A stretch of 64,000 nt of DNA. Origin: Hevea brasiliensis (Eukaryota > Streptophyta > Magnoliopsida > Malpighiales > Euphorbiaceae). The notes under the pieces were generated by a model. The model was given only the letters and a program-made list of their open reading frames with translations, had not been told where the DNA came from and did not search any database. The translations under genes were made by a program, and so were the position numbers. The number at the start of each line of letters is the position of its first letter. Positions within the stretch are counted from its first letter, which is position 1. Below, one piece after another: positions 36,480 through 47,604 of this stretch. The stretch spans positions 28,535,823 to 28,599,822 of the forward strand of contig NC_079510.1 of the NCBI RefSeq assembly GCF_030052815.1, written 5' to 3'.

Positions 36480-39400
36480 TGAAGGGTGGTGGCACCTTCA
36501 AGAAATTTATCCCCAAAATTAGTTTATTAAAATTATAAATTTTAATTGTGTCATAAGGATAATTAAACTTAAATTTTTATTCTCTTTTTTTTTTTACATT
36601 TACACTTAATTTTTCCTTCTAGTTAAATAATTAAATTTAATTATCAAAAGCCCATAAGTCCTTCATTTTAATTTTGTCATAATGGAAATGAAAGTTTAAG
36701 TTTTCATTTCTTAAATTTTCCCTTACATATTTTTACTTGAATTTTTCTTCAATTTTTACCTCATAATTCAATTCATTAATTTCATTTAATTTAATTGACA
36801 TTTGGGGATAAATATATATATATATAAGAAGACAAATGTCTTCTTCATTTTTTTTCATAAGGTGCCACCACCCTCTCCTCTCTCTTCCTCTCTCTCTCTC
36901 TATTTCTCTTCTTCTTCCACTTCTTCCCCTCATTGATTTCACCTCCCAAGTTTTAATTCCCTTAAATTCTCTTCATAAATTCCATAGCCCACTAAAAGAA
37001 AACATCAAAGAGATCTTTGATTGAGAGATTGAAATAAGAAGAACAAGATTTAGAAGAAATTGGAAGTGGGAAAAATCATCTAGTGATGTAAGCTCTCTCT
37101 TTCATGCTTGATTAACCAAATATGCTTTGAATCAAGTTTGGGTGTGATGAATTTACAAGAGAAAGCATGAAATTTCATAAGAAAATGAAAGAAAACATGT
37201 ATGGAATCTAAACTAGAGTTTTGACCAAAATGGAGAAAAGTTAGGGTTTGATGTCTTTGAATGAAATTGATGATGAGATTAAGCTTAGTTGAAGTAGTAT
37301 ACATGATTGGGACAAAGAAATTGCATGAAATGTGTATAAATTTAATTATGGGAGATTAGGATTCATGGGAAAATTGGAGCTTTGGTGCTAGAGAGTGAAT
37401 TGGAGTATGTAGTGTTAAATTATGATCATTTGAGGTTTATTTAGTTTGAATTGACATTGGGTTGATGAATGGAGGTAATGAAATGGTAGGATTAGGGAAA
37501 ATTGCAAACTTTGGTGTTTGAAAATTGTAGAGTTTATGCTAGGAAGTGCCATTGATGTTGAAATGCTAAATTATAGTCATTTTGGGTGAATTAAATGTGA
37601 ATTGAGGTCGGTTAGTGGAAATAATTAAAGAAATGGAAAATTGAAACTAGGGCAGAATTTGCACACTAAGTTCAGTGTGTTTGACAGCCCATAAATTGAG
37701 CTACACAACTCCAATTGGTGTGGAACCAATTGGGAATGAAACTTAAGACATAGGGCTAGAATTTTCATGAAGAAACCCAATCCAAAAACTGCCCAGAAAT
37801 TGCCTAAAACTTGGCTTGAACTTAGAGACAAAATTTTGGAACCTGCAGAATTTGACCATATGAACAGTAAACTTTGCATAGCCATAACTCTCTCTAGAAA
37901 ACTCCAATTTAGGCAATTCTTAAACCGATGGAAACCTAAGACATAGTAAAACATTTCATATGAAGAACATTAGACCAAATTATGGACTTAATTTGATCAA
38001 ATTGCTGAACGAAATTGGATTGATAAATCTGCCAGAACAGAAACTGCAGGGTGAACAGTGACATAAACAGTAACCATGTTTTGGTCCTAACTTGAGCTAC
38101 ACATCTCCGAATTAGGCGATTCAAAAAGGAAAATAAATTTAAGACCCAGATGAACAATTTTCATGAAGAACGCCTCACCAAATTTTGATTGAAACTAGGT
38201 AAAAATTGGGTTCAAAGATTGGGGCACCAAGCTGTCTAAAACCAAAATTTTCTAAAATTTGCCAAGCTAACTTGGGATGCATTAAACTATGCATGTAATG
38301 AGTTTTTGGCAGCCATTGAGATTGATATTGAGGTATTCTATTTGTGTATTTTCAATAGAAAAAGAAGTTGGAATGGACAAGGAATAGTGAGTAAAAAGAA
38401 AGAAGAGCATTGAAGGTTTGTGCACAACTAACCTTTTTCTTTGTTTTAACTTTGTAAATGGATTTGAATGAGTTTATTTGAGTGAGTTTGATTTGGAATG
38501 AGTTTATTTTGAATGAGGTATGGTTTTTCTCTTGCATTTGAGAAATTTGTGTGTTGCCACCCCTTTTATGGGTTTTATGATGATTTGAATATGCTATTGT
38601 TTTGCAAATGTGATTATTGATTTAGAAACTCTTCAAAGTTGTTTTAAAACCACAGTTAGCATGACAGTCCCTTCGGAACTCCCCAATAGTAATGACTACT
38701 TATGGTTTGATATTTGATATGATTATGTCTCCCATTAATAACGGTTAGTAGGGTAAGACTATATGAGTACTCATTAGCTAGCTAGCCCTTCCCTCATTAA
38801 TAACGGTTAGTGAGGTTGAGATTGCTTTGTCGTGGTGTACAACATGGCACTAATTGTGAAATTTTGTGTCATGGCCTAAACTGTGTGTTGACATTGGCAA
38901 TACTAATGCTTTGTGAATTGTGATTTATGAAGTGTGATTTCTCTTTTGAAATGTTATTCCAATAAATGACTCTTATGAACTTAGAACTATTGTGAAGTTT
39001 CATGCTTAAGAAAAATGTGATTTATTATGCTTTGACAAATTGTGTTTTACCTTAAGTTTTAAAGTTATTAGTTGTGTACCACTGAGTGATATACTCAGCG
39101 ATAGCTTCTTTATGTTGTCGCAGGTAAGAGAAAGGAGAAAGCTACCGAGTGAGAGACTTGGAAGCAACATTTTGATATTGATTGTGGATATTTACGTTAG
39201 GTATACCCTTGTGATTCCTTTAGATGTATTTTGTACCTATATGTATAGATGTACGGATATTGAGCAATTTGTATTAAAAAGTACTGCATTACTAAAGTAT
39301 TTTGAGTTTGTAACTATTTGCATTTTATTTTGAGACTTATGGAAATGTAACCTTTGCAATATTTAGTTTATCATTATTTCCAATGAATGTTTACATTGAA

Positions 39401-39570
39401 TTTTAACTATTCCCATACAATTTTTCGCAAAAGAATTGATAAGATAAAAAGTTATGATTTGTTTAAAATCCCTTGTAGCATAACTAATGGGTTATCGGTA
39501 GGTGTAGTTCGGTAATTCATTAGGTATGCTATGGGAACATGTTGTGCCTTACAAGGGATAAGGTGTGACA
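36480..39570 (+). repeat. Gypsy LTR related to the 48008-51585 solo LTR, left end missing
   Basis: Shares with the solo LTR the leader (attgagagattgaaataagaagaacaag near 37025), the 'gtgcacaactaac' segment, the 'actgagtgatatactcagcgatagc' segment (39080) and the end 'aaggtgtgaca' (39570). Its first part cannot be aligned with the solo LTR, and its right neighbour is Angela leader, not a copy of its left flank. Confidence 0.7.
36484..36873. repeat. 15-bp perfect inverted repeat around a 360-bp spacer
   Basis: GGGTGGTGGCACCTT (36484-36498) and AAGGTGCCACCACCC (36859-36873) are exact reverse complements; 'TTTATCCCC' and 'GGGGATAAA' further in extend the similarity. The spacer also contains two direct, diverged copies of a 'gtcata...attaaacttaaat' block. 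It may mark the recombination junction of the composite insertion. Confidence 0.8.
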
Positions 39571-41575
39571 CTTTTATTGTCCATGATCATCCATCATGCA
39601 TATTTAAAATTTAACAATTAAATGAAATATACATGCTATATAAAAAAAAGAAAATTAAATTAAATTGAATGTCACATATTCAACTAAAATTCAAATTTGA
39701 ATCTTATTCAAATAAATTTAAATTTAGAAATCCTTTCCAAATTTAATTCTATGAAAAAAAATTTCATAAATTAATTGTGTGATTAAAATTCCTAATTAAA
39801 CAATTTAATTAGGTATGGGCTTAATTATGAGCCTTACAACAATTGCATAATGGGCCCAAAAACCAAGCCCAAAAAGCCCAACACGCCCCTGTACGGATCC
39901 AATCACACAATTAAGCCTCATAAACAATCTTAATGGTAAATATAGTGGCTCTGATACCAATTGAATGAGTGGAATCGTGGATTAAAGGGCATTAAAACCT
40001 TGAATTTCAAAAATTATTTCTAGGGTTACATGCACCATACTAAGTGTCTTATGATCCTAATCAATTTCCAATGACCATTTGCATACCAAAACACATTTTA
40101 GCATGCATTAAAATTTCATTTGCCATTAAAGATTGTGAAATAATATTTACTTCAATTAAACCCTAACTAAAAGAGGGATTTTTAGGTACTAACCTCTTGA
40201 TGCACAAATGATGCAATTCCGACTCTTAGGATGTTCTTAGGACCCCAAATGTTGTCCTTCTAGTTTGTCCACCACAAGTACACACCAAAGTTGCAATGGC
40301 AGCCACTAAATTGGCTTCTCAAGCTTTGTCAACCAATTTTGAGATGAAGTTTATGCTTTGTGAAGGTTGTATAAATGTATTGGGAGTTAGAAACACTTTC
40401 TAATAATTTTAATTCAAGAGGAAATCAAAGTATTTTCTTTGAATCAATTGAGAAATTAAAGAGGAAAGGGAGACACCATGTTGCCGTCCAACTTGAGAGA
40501 AAAGAGAGAGGGTAATTTTTTCTTTATTACTTTTCTTTATATACTTAGGTCAAACCCTCATTAACTCCCTTGCCACATATCATCACAAGATCCCATCTTG
40601 TTATTGTTTGATTTAATCCTATGAAGCCTTGTTATTGTTTGATTTAATTCTATGAAGCCAAGTGTCACGCTCCATTTAAATCATGACATGTGGTCTTCAA
40701 TCATAGGAAGACAAGTGGCAAGATCATGTGGTGCCATGTGTCACCATCTCATGGTGCCACATGTCACTATGTGAAAAGACCAATTTGCCCTTACCTTTTA
40801 ATTTGAGTTCTCAACCCAAAATTTTAATTTCTCCTCTGTAAATCAATTTATATCAAATATAAATTAATTAATTAATTAATCTCCATTAATTAATTTCTCA
40901 TAATTAAATTCATATTTAATCAAATTAAATATAAATTTAATTTATACTATACATCCAATAACCTAGATTCGGTTTCAAGTCATGCTAGGGACTTTGCAAT
41001 CTTATTGCAAACCAAAATTAATTAATTAAACTCTTTAATTAATCAATTAAATCACATTTTAAATGGTGATTAGCTTGTGTAGATGTGTGGCTTACTAGGC
41101 TCATTACTTACTGGCAATGAAAAATGATATTAACTCTTAATATTATTAGAACTCTTAATATGAAAATGCATTGACAAGAGTAAACTCCATGTGCTTGTCA
41201 TATGCGTCACTGGTTCGGCCTACTTATCGTGTATAAGTGCCTATCATGTTTGTTATGTGGTGTGAGACTCACCATTCCAACTTATTAATATCTCATTAAT
41301 ACTTTGGGTGCAAACATGATTACAATCTTTCTGGATAAGTCATGTCCTTTATGAAGTATCCTCGATTGTGAACCGATTTATGATACTTTGTGCTAGAAAT
41401 ACTGTCACTCATATTCTTAACAACTTAAGAATAGAATTTCTAGCAAAATATTAATGGACCTTTTCAATTACACATAAATAGTTTATGTAAACAGAAAAGT
41501 GAAAATGTCTTTTTATTAATAAAATTATATACAAGATACATATAAAATGATATACTCTAGGGCATACTACTAACA
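39571..41575 (-). mobile_element. Truncated Angela-type copia element (5' LTR, PBS, leader start)
   Basis: The minus-strand LTR is 39962-41575 (1,614 bp, TGTTAGTAGTATGCCC start at 41575). The PBS complement GGCTCTGATACCA is at 39947-39959. Another 376 bp of leader follow before the sequence is cut at 39571 by the gypsy LTR end. It is homologous to 56440-59052, but its leader lacks the four-copy 35-bp array seen there. No coding sequence remains. Confidence 0.9.
39947..39959 (-). other. Primer-binding site of the truncated Angela element
   Basis: The minus strand reads TGGTATCAGAGCC, a perfect initiator tRNA-Met complement, 2 nt inside the LTR end. Confidence 0.93.
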
Positions 41576-42160
41576 ATTTTGTACACATTAGGAGATTACA
41601 TTGTATTAAGCATTTATGATATAAAATGTAATCCTTTAATGTATAACTATTTAAATTTTACAAACTACATAGATGTTGAACAAGTCTTGTATTTTGTAAA
41701 TACTTTCATATGTATATATTGTAAATTTCCAAATATGTAAATTTATCTTAATTGATGAGATGGTTATATAATTATGGTTATTGTGAGATAGGTTGTGAAT
41801 GAAACCACCTAGGTTTCTTATGTATCTTGGAGTAATGTGATAAATGTTGATAGGTATTTTAACATATTACTCCAAAATTTTAAGGGAAACACCGTCAGAT
41901 TTTTGCCTTGAATTTAAAACTAAATTTAATTATTTGAGAAATTCCTAATAGATGGAAAATTTATAAATTTTATTTCCTTATGACTTAAATAGATTTGAAA
42001 ATTTTAAATCTTCTGCTGTTATTTCCTAAAATGAAGCATAATTAGAAATAAGGAAATCAAGATTTATAGGAGGGTTTGTTAACCCTTGAGATATACTCTT
42101 AGGTGTGTCTCGGGGGTAGGTACACACTACTTTAGCCGCATATAGGGTTTAGGTGTTACA
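41576..42160 (+). repeat. Right part of a gypsy-type LTR (outer LTR)
   Basis: Ends with 'tatagggtttaggtgttaca'. Upstream are a 'gggaaacaccgtcagatttttgcc' block and an A/T-rich poly-adenylation-like part. It is flanked on the right by the AAAGC duplication. It differs from the 39570 end type (GGTGTGACA), so it is another family. Confidence 0.55.
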
Positions 42161-42165
42161 AAAGC
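42161..42165. repeat. Target-site duplication AAAGC, right copy
   Basis: Identical to 35901-35905. Confidence 0.88.
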
Positions 42166-42203
42166 ACTCTACTCATGATTGATAAGAGAATTCATAAAAG
42201 GTT
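42161..42203 (-). pseudogene. LINE RT piece left of the Ogre/Tat-like element
   Basis: Begins with the AAAGC target duplication. Minus-strand translation is PFMNSLINHE, then a stop (TAG, probably from CAG), then S, joining in frame to the AFTRGRL of 35905. The match to the 'HEQSAFxPGRL' pattern of plant LINEs is clear. It stops at 42203, where TGTAGACACC begins. Confidence 0.85.
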
Positions 42204-42860
42204 TGTAGACACCATATTTTGGTTGACCCTCAAATGCAAGGTTCTTTTAAAATTGAAACTTCATTATGTTATCTATTTTCGACCGATGACCCGATCATGG
42301 GTAGCTTTTCCGAACTCACCAATGGTTTGTCTTCTAAATAAATCGATCTCACGTTCAAGTTAGGTTGCTTTCCGATCTCTTGGCCTTTATCTGATGTGTC
42401 CGAATCGATATTGGACCTCCGGACCATTCAATCTTGCATGCTATTATTTTCCGATCCCTCTATGTTCAAATACCTCAAAATTCCAAATCTACACATGATA
42501 TTATGATTAGGTATCTCGCTCGAATTGTCCAAAGATTCCTCAAGTAGAGCTAAGGTTTTATCCGATCCCTAAATAATGATTCCGACCTTAAAAAGCTCAA
42601 GTCATTTTTGAATCTTTACAATTCTATCAAATCACTCTTCGAATGTTTTAAAGTTTCATTCGATATTTAGTCATGGCTCCATCCGATCTCATGTTCACGT
42701 GTAATGTTTTTCCGATCTCTTGGAGTGGCTTGATATTTTATGATTAATAACCGATCTCGGGTTTAATGTTCAACTGCATTCAATTGATTAAGTACTCAGG
42801 CAATTTGGTTTGGATATTTTCTGATCTCATCAAGAAATTGAACATGAAAAAGACTTAGAT

Positions 42861-44742
42861 TCATTTCAAAATAAAAATATACAAGTCATTCGGCGGGAGG
42901 GTCTCCCCTAACCTGCTCTCCGAGTACATTATCAGCTCTATCATTCTCTCTCTCTCTCTCTCAGGCTCCTCCTCACTCTCCTCTTCACCTCTAGGGATGA
43001 GATCCACCATCCAAGTGAAATCTTCCTTAAGATAACGCCTCACAAGCTCGGTCAGAAGATAGCCATGAGCATTCACATAAACACCAGCTTCTCTCGCCAC
43101 GTCCTCTTCTCCTTTCACTTTGATCTCTTCGGTAAGGCGAGTGACATCGGCAGATCGGCAGGCCTGAGCATCTTCAAGTTCTCGCTCCAATTTAGCTATC
43201 CTATCCTTGTAAGACTTCGTCCGATCTTCAATTTGGGCGATGTGGTCCTGAGCAGACGAAAGTTGGGCTCTGGCTGAAGTTTCATCCTGGACCGCTTTCA
43301 AAATTTCCTATCTCAAGAGATGGGCTTTTTCTCTAATTATATGTTGGTTCACAATGCTCTCTACACTTAAGCTCATCGTCTAAGCCAGGAGATCGTCAAT
43401 GCTATCCGGAACCAGTATATTCTGATCTTCCTAAAAGCAGATGGTGTCACCCAGGACCTTGGCCAAGTCAGAATTTCCCCGAACTGAGCGATTCTTTTCT
43501 AGAGAATGGATAAGGACCTAAGCACCACGAGAGAGGGTCCTTACGGCTAGTCGGGAAGACCCTCCTTCCGCACTTGAAGAAACTAGTGGAGGCAGTGGTT
43601 CAACTTGTCTAGGAGGGGAAGGAACGATCTCTACCTCTGGGGTTGGCTATTCTGGAGGTCAGAACGAAGAGCCTGACACTTCTACCAAGTCCCGCTTCGG
43701 CATCTAGGAGGTAGCAGTAGCTTTCATTTCTCACACTTTTCAAGCGACCTCACTTTTTCGCTTACGACTCTCCTTCGCGCTCTCGCCTCCTGCCATATCT
43801 GCACAGAGAATAAGTCAGTGAGATCACAAAAGTTGGTAGACTGAATATTTAGGTTATACCAATCCTAGGTCCAAGGTCAGAGAGTTGCAGCTCATAATCC
43901 TCATGGGCGATCATTTGCATTAGCCACCACTTTAGTTCGGCCATAACTGCACCCAAACATGAATACTTGTGAGTGGTCGTCTGATCCTTCAATTCCTTTA
44001 CCATGGCTTCCTCGTCTTTATTTAGGGCAATCTTCTTTAGAACTGAAGGAACTAGATACTGCCAACTGCGTGGGACACCCTCAAAGCCATTCAGGTCCTT
44101 GCTCCTCAATATGAAAAACAGATTTTTTCAATTCTTCAACAAATAGGGGAGATCGATAAAAAGCCCACAGCTCGGCTTGGCTTGGAAAAACCAATATTAA
44201 TCGTCCTTTTGTCGAGCGAGCTTATGCAACTCAACAAAAACCTTTGCTGTAGGCTTGAGCTTTTTGGCCCGGTATAAACCTCTGAAAGCCACCAGAGTCC
44301 GCCAGGAGTTCAGATGTACTTGGGCTACGCAAACCTGATGGAAGTTCAGGACAGCTCGGTAGAATCCATTCAGGGGAAACTGAAGCCCGACTTTCAATTG
44401 TTCCTCATAAACTATGATCAGGTCGGTTTCTTCAAAGAAATGATCGGCTCAGAGATCGCCATGGCATCTGATAAGTTCGAAGGAGTCAGTCAGAAGATTG
44501 TACTCTTGGCTAATAGACTGGAGATTGGTCTCCTTGAGAACCGATGGCAACTCATCCACGAGTAGGTTCTCTTTCCTTGAAGACGATGCTTGTTTTGATT
44601 TGGTTGATTGACCGTGGATGAGGATAGTAATTGTAGATGGTCCAGGTCGCTCACTCGATTTGGCCACCTCACCTTCGTTCGAAGTCCATGAGATGTGAAT
44701 AAAAGGAGGACTGGCAGCTCTCTGACCATCGGTACCACTCAT
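42861..44742 (-). pseudogene. Antisense two-exon ORF in the LTR, 'putative gypsy type transposon' domain plus coiled coil
   Basis: Exon 1 is 44742-43860 and exon 2 is 43798-42861; joined they give 606 codons with no frameshift but 12 premature stops. Exon 1: an N-terminal low-complexity region (about 1-60), then the domain I recognise as Pfam Transposase_28 ('putative gypsy type transposon'): VGLQFPLNGFYRAVLNFHQV, VAQVHLNSWRTLVAFRGLYR, FVELHKLARQKDD, YWFFQAKPSCG, then FEGVPRSWQYL. Exon 2: basic start MAGGESAKESRKRK, a Pro-rich linker, a heptad-like coiled coil (ARAQLSSAQDHIAQIEDR, IAKLERELEDAQ) and an acidic tail. Proteins of this layout are known from plant Tat-type elements as antisense accessory ORFs of unknown function. 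A TATA box lies 158 bp upstream of the ATG. Confidence 0.8.
43799..43859 (-). other. 61-nt intron of the antisense ORF
   Basis: Donor TTG|GTATAACC (G at 43859), acceptor TCTCTGTGCAG (ends 43799), with CTGAC about 20 nt before the acceptor as a branch-site candidate. Splicing joins exon 1 and exon 2 in frame as Asp-Met-Ala-Gly-Gly; without it a stop (TAA) appears at 43849-43851. The length is at the low end for plant introns. Confidence 0.72.
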
Positions 44743-44899
44743 TTTCAGAGAATAAAAATGAAATTGATCGGAAAAAGATTAAAGCTCTTACCAGAGTATA
44801 AATCAGCACCGAAAAACTCTAAAAAATAATGGAAAGTATCGAAGTCGCTAGAAGAAGGTCTGAAAATGATATAAGGGAACAAATGGCTAACCTCCTTCC

Positions 44900-44907
44900 T
44901 ATTTATA
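44900..44907 (-). promoter_or_regulatory. TATA box of the antisense ORF
   Basis: The minus strand reads GGGTATAAATAGGAAGG, a near-ideal plant TATA box 158 bp upstream of the ATG at 44742, pointing away from the plus-strand LTR promoter. Confidence 0.7.
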
Positions 44908-45195
44908 CCCGCCCGAGCATTAAATGCTCACGAAACCCCAAGTGATGCATCGATTAGCGAAACCGGGCCGTTTCAATGACATGTCGAAAGAAGATTCCAG
45001 AAACATAGTAAAAGGTTAGACAAATGAGATCGATTAATGAAGATCAGTTCCAAACAAATATATCGGCAAAATAGCAATTCGTCTAGGGATCAAATCGGGC
45101 ACATTTATTAGAGATCAAAACAATAACCAATGCAATAATAAAAATAGAACATGCAGATCCAAATTGTAATAATAGATTTCATTTCATTTCCAAAA

Positions 45196-45300
45196 GGTCA
45201 GGTTACATTATTTGGGCAATCTCTCAAGATCAGATTACATCATCTAGGCAATCTCTCAAGGATTAGATTACATCATTTGGGCGATCTCTCAAAATTAGCA
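45196..45300. repeat. Tandem repeat, about 33-bp unit, three copies
   Basis: The unit 'gattacatcatttgggcaatctctcaag' recurs three times with few changes inside the LTR. Confidence 0.88.
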
Positions 45301-45410
45301 CTACATTCTACCTAACTTAGACTACTCCTGAGCCTAGAATGGTGGCCTATGTCAAAGCCTAGTCTTATGGCTGAGTCAAAAGATGTGTTTGATCAGAAAG
45401 CCAGCAATAA

Positions 45411-45466
45411 GTACTGGACAGATGTACAGCTCAGATGGGTACTGGACAGATGTACAGCTCAGATGG
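45411..45466. repeat. 28-bp perfect tandem duplication
   Basis: The unit starting GTACTGGACAGATG is identical at 45411-45438 and 45439-45466. Confidence 0.95.
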
Positions 45467-45517
45467 GGTGACTATGACTCTCATGATATTGAGCGGCGTC
45501 ATTGTCTATGTCATCGA

Positions 45518-45763
45518 CTAGAACCGAGCTGTAATCGGGACCTTCGAGATGGTGAGGAGCCAAATGAACTTCAAGAGGCGGTCACCGATATTAAGATTGA
45601 AAATAGCGATCCTCTTGTCAGAGGTCAGTCTGCAAGCCATACCGATGGGCCGATCCGAGATCGGCGTGGTAGTCAGTTTCGACATTGATCGGTCAATTAG
45701 TCCAGTTCCCTTACCATCATCAGATGATGCCCTCATGAACCTCTGATCACCGAAATTGCTCAT
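45518..45763 (-). pseudogene. Second, partial copy of the antisense ORF start
   Basis: An ORF from ATG at 45763 begins MSNFGDQR, resembling the MSGTDGQR start of the ORF at 44742. The flanking DNA is clearly homologous: 'ctcattttca...ggaaaaagattaaag' occurs at 44738-44788 and 45758-45808, and 'gtg(g)atgcatcgat' at 44944 and 45958. The copy ends at 45518 and contains no recognisable domain. It looks like a diverged duplicate of the promoter and first codons, about 1,021 bp away. Confidence 0.55.
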
Positions 45764-45915
45764 TTTCATGAGATGAACAAAGAAAACATCCGGAAAAAGA
45801 TTAAAGTGGTTATCGTGAGAAGAATTATTGCCGAAAAAGCCAAGAACTGAGAAATAAAACATTGAAGATTCACTGGAAAAAGAAAGTTATGAGTATGCAA
45901 AGGAAAATTCATTAG

Positions 45916-45925
45916 CATATATAGA
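45916..45925 (-). promoter_or_regulatory. TATA box of the duplicated antisense promoter
   Basis: The minus strand reads GCTCTATATATGC, about 155 bp upstream of the ATG at 45763. The spacing equals that of the first copy (158 bp). Confidence 0.55.
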
Positions 45926-46611
45926 GCCTTGGCATTTATTGCATACAGAACTCGAAGTGGATGCATCGATAACTGAAGAATTTATTGCTTTGATCGATAT
46001 AGGTCAGATTGAAAGGAGAGATAAAAAAAAAAAGAGAGATCGGGAAGTAAGAAGGGACCAGATGCAAGAGATAGAGATCAGAATAATAACCGTAAAATTG
46101 GTTAGTCACATTGGAAAGATCGGAAAAGCGAGGGACGACCTATAGAGATCAGAGAACTTAGGGAGTTGAATAACTTCTGATTATGACCTTTAATTAGCTC
46201 CCTTCACCGCCAGATCCGAGTTAGTTAAAGCATTGCAGGCATGATCTAATCCTTGCCGCACTTCTTATTTATAAGGACGCACTCCTAGCCGCCAGATTCC
46301 AAATGGTTAAAGCAGCCTAGTACATCTCGATCTACACTATTGTTTTTAATTGTAAGGATGGATTTAGAGCCTTCGGATAAAAAAAAAATGATAGATTCGA
46401 CGCTTTTTGTTCCCAGCCTTTGGATCCATTTTGTAAGGCAAGCCCCTTGAGCGTTGGATTAAGGGGGGAAAGAACAGAAATTCTGAACGATATCTCGACC
46501 CTCAATTTTGAGTCTCTTTAATTCCCAGACATCAGATTATGTCCTTTTGAATTTAGGCCTTCCGTCTCCTCCTGATAAGATCCTGACCCTCCATTTTGAG
46601 GACCCATTCCC

Positions 46612-46619
46612 TATAAATA
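46612..46619 (+). promoter_or_regulatory. Candidate Pol II promoter (TATA box) of the Ogre/Tat-like LTR
   Basis: CTATAAATACC on the plus strand, followed about 30 nt on by the start of a leader-like region with pyrimidine-rich tracts. It would define the U3/R boundary at about 46645. Confidence 0.6.
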
Positions 46620-47604
46620 CCTGCTTGCAATACTGTAAAAGGGAGGAGGTGGTGATTATCATAGAAAGACTCTGAACTTTGATATAGCCTTATTGCCTGC
46701 CATTCGAAGCTCTCAAAACTTTGAGAAACTTTAGAAATCAGTTTTCTGGAGTATCTCATTCAAAAGAGCTTTAAATCCTATGATTCTCATTTTCAATATC
46801 TGTGTATTGTCCTGCAAGCTCAACTTCACTCCACTTCGTCCCCATCACCTTAGGTCAACTCCAGTTTTTCGGCCGTCTCAGTCTTCAGCTCCCTAAGATT
46901 TGCTGATACGGGCGTTGGCTCACCCGTCATCCCAACTTTCTACAGGTAAGCGTCTAACCTGTCGTTTGTAGAATATCCTTGGTTCATTTTCTTAAGTGTT
47001 TTTTTTCTAGGTATCTAATCATGCTGAGTCTTAGAATAGGTTGTCTTAGCTCGTAATCATGATCTTTGTCTTTTTTTTTTGTTCGCAAATTTCATCTTTA
47101 TCGTCATCTCACTTTTATTTCCCTAAAAAACAAATGTTCGAGTCATCGGCGACTCGTAAATACTCTAAAGGGTACAGGTAGAAGTACTGACCCGGTAGCT
47201 TTTAGTCCAAATAAATAAAAATAATAGGAAAACGAGCGTGACTCAAGTAGTTATAAAAAAGTCAGAATAGGCTAAAGGGGGCAAAATGAGAAAATAAGTT
47301 ACGAGATCAGGTCCTGGAGCGAGCCCAGACGATAAGACAGTGGATTGGGAATCGAGACAAAGTTTGGACCTTGGGCAGGGCACCCAAAAGGGATAGAGTC
47401 TAAAACCAAAGACTTCTAATAAAGTAATCACGCGGAAGATCGGCTCAACATTCGCCATCCAGTTATAAAATTCCATAGTCTAGGAAAAGCCTTTCACAGG
47501 GGTTTCCGTGCCTTCAGTAATTCTTTCCAATATGAAAGGGATTGGGATAAAATCCTTACCTGAATCCCTAGTTTAAAATTCTAATAAAACACCATTCTTA
47601 TAAA

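Larger units (their letters stand above)
35906..42160 (+). mobile_element. LTR-ended insertion in the LINE, composite (outer LTR plus nested pieces)
   Basis: Outer ends are TGTAATATCC (35906) and GGTGTTACA (42160), flanked by AAAGC. The left (35906 to about 36480) and right (41576-42160) parts look like the two halves of one gypsy-type LTR in plus orientation. Between them lie a second gypsy LTR (to 39570) and a truncated minus-strand Angela element (39571-41575). The nested pieces do not have matched target duplications, so deletion or ectopic recombination took place after nesting. The exact left junction of the inner LTR (near 36480) is not resolved; the first 3,665 bp might alternatively be one LTR. 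Confidence 0.6.
23139..42203 (-). mobile_element. L1-type LINE, 5'-truncated, split by two LTR-element insertions
   Basis: LINE sequence occupies 23139-25659, 35838-35905 and 42161-42203 on the minus strand. The 3' end is an 18-nt T-run on the plus strand (poly-A tail). The order on the minus strand is RT, then zf-RVT domain, then RNase H, as in plant L1 elements. The RT frame continues without shift when the two insertions and one copy of each 5-bp target duplication are removed. The 5' part (endonuclease, gag-like ORF and RT start) is absent, cut at 42203 where the Ogre/Tat-like LTR begins. The element is dead: many stops and a mutated catalytic motif. Confidence 0.9.

Noticed and set aside
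47133..47160. Second PBS-like sequence (TCGGCGACTCG) in the LTR
   Set aside because: It lacks the following TGGGG and is not next to an LTR end; the site at 52269 fits better.
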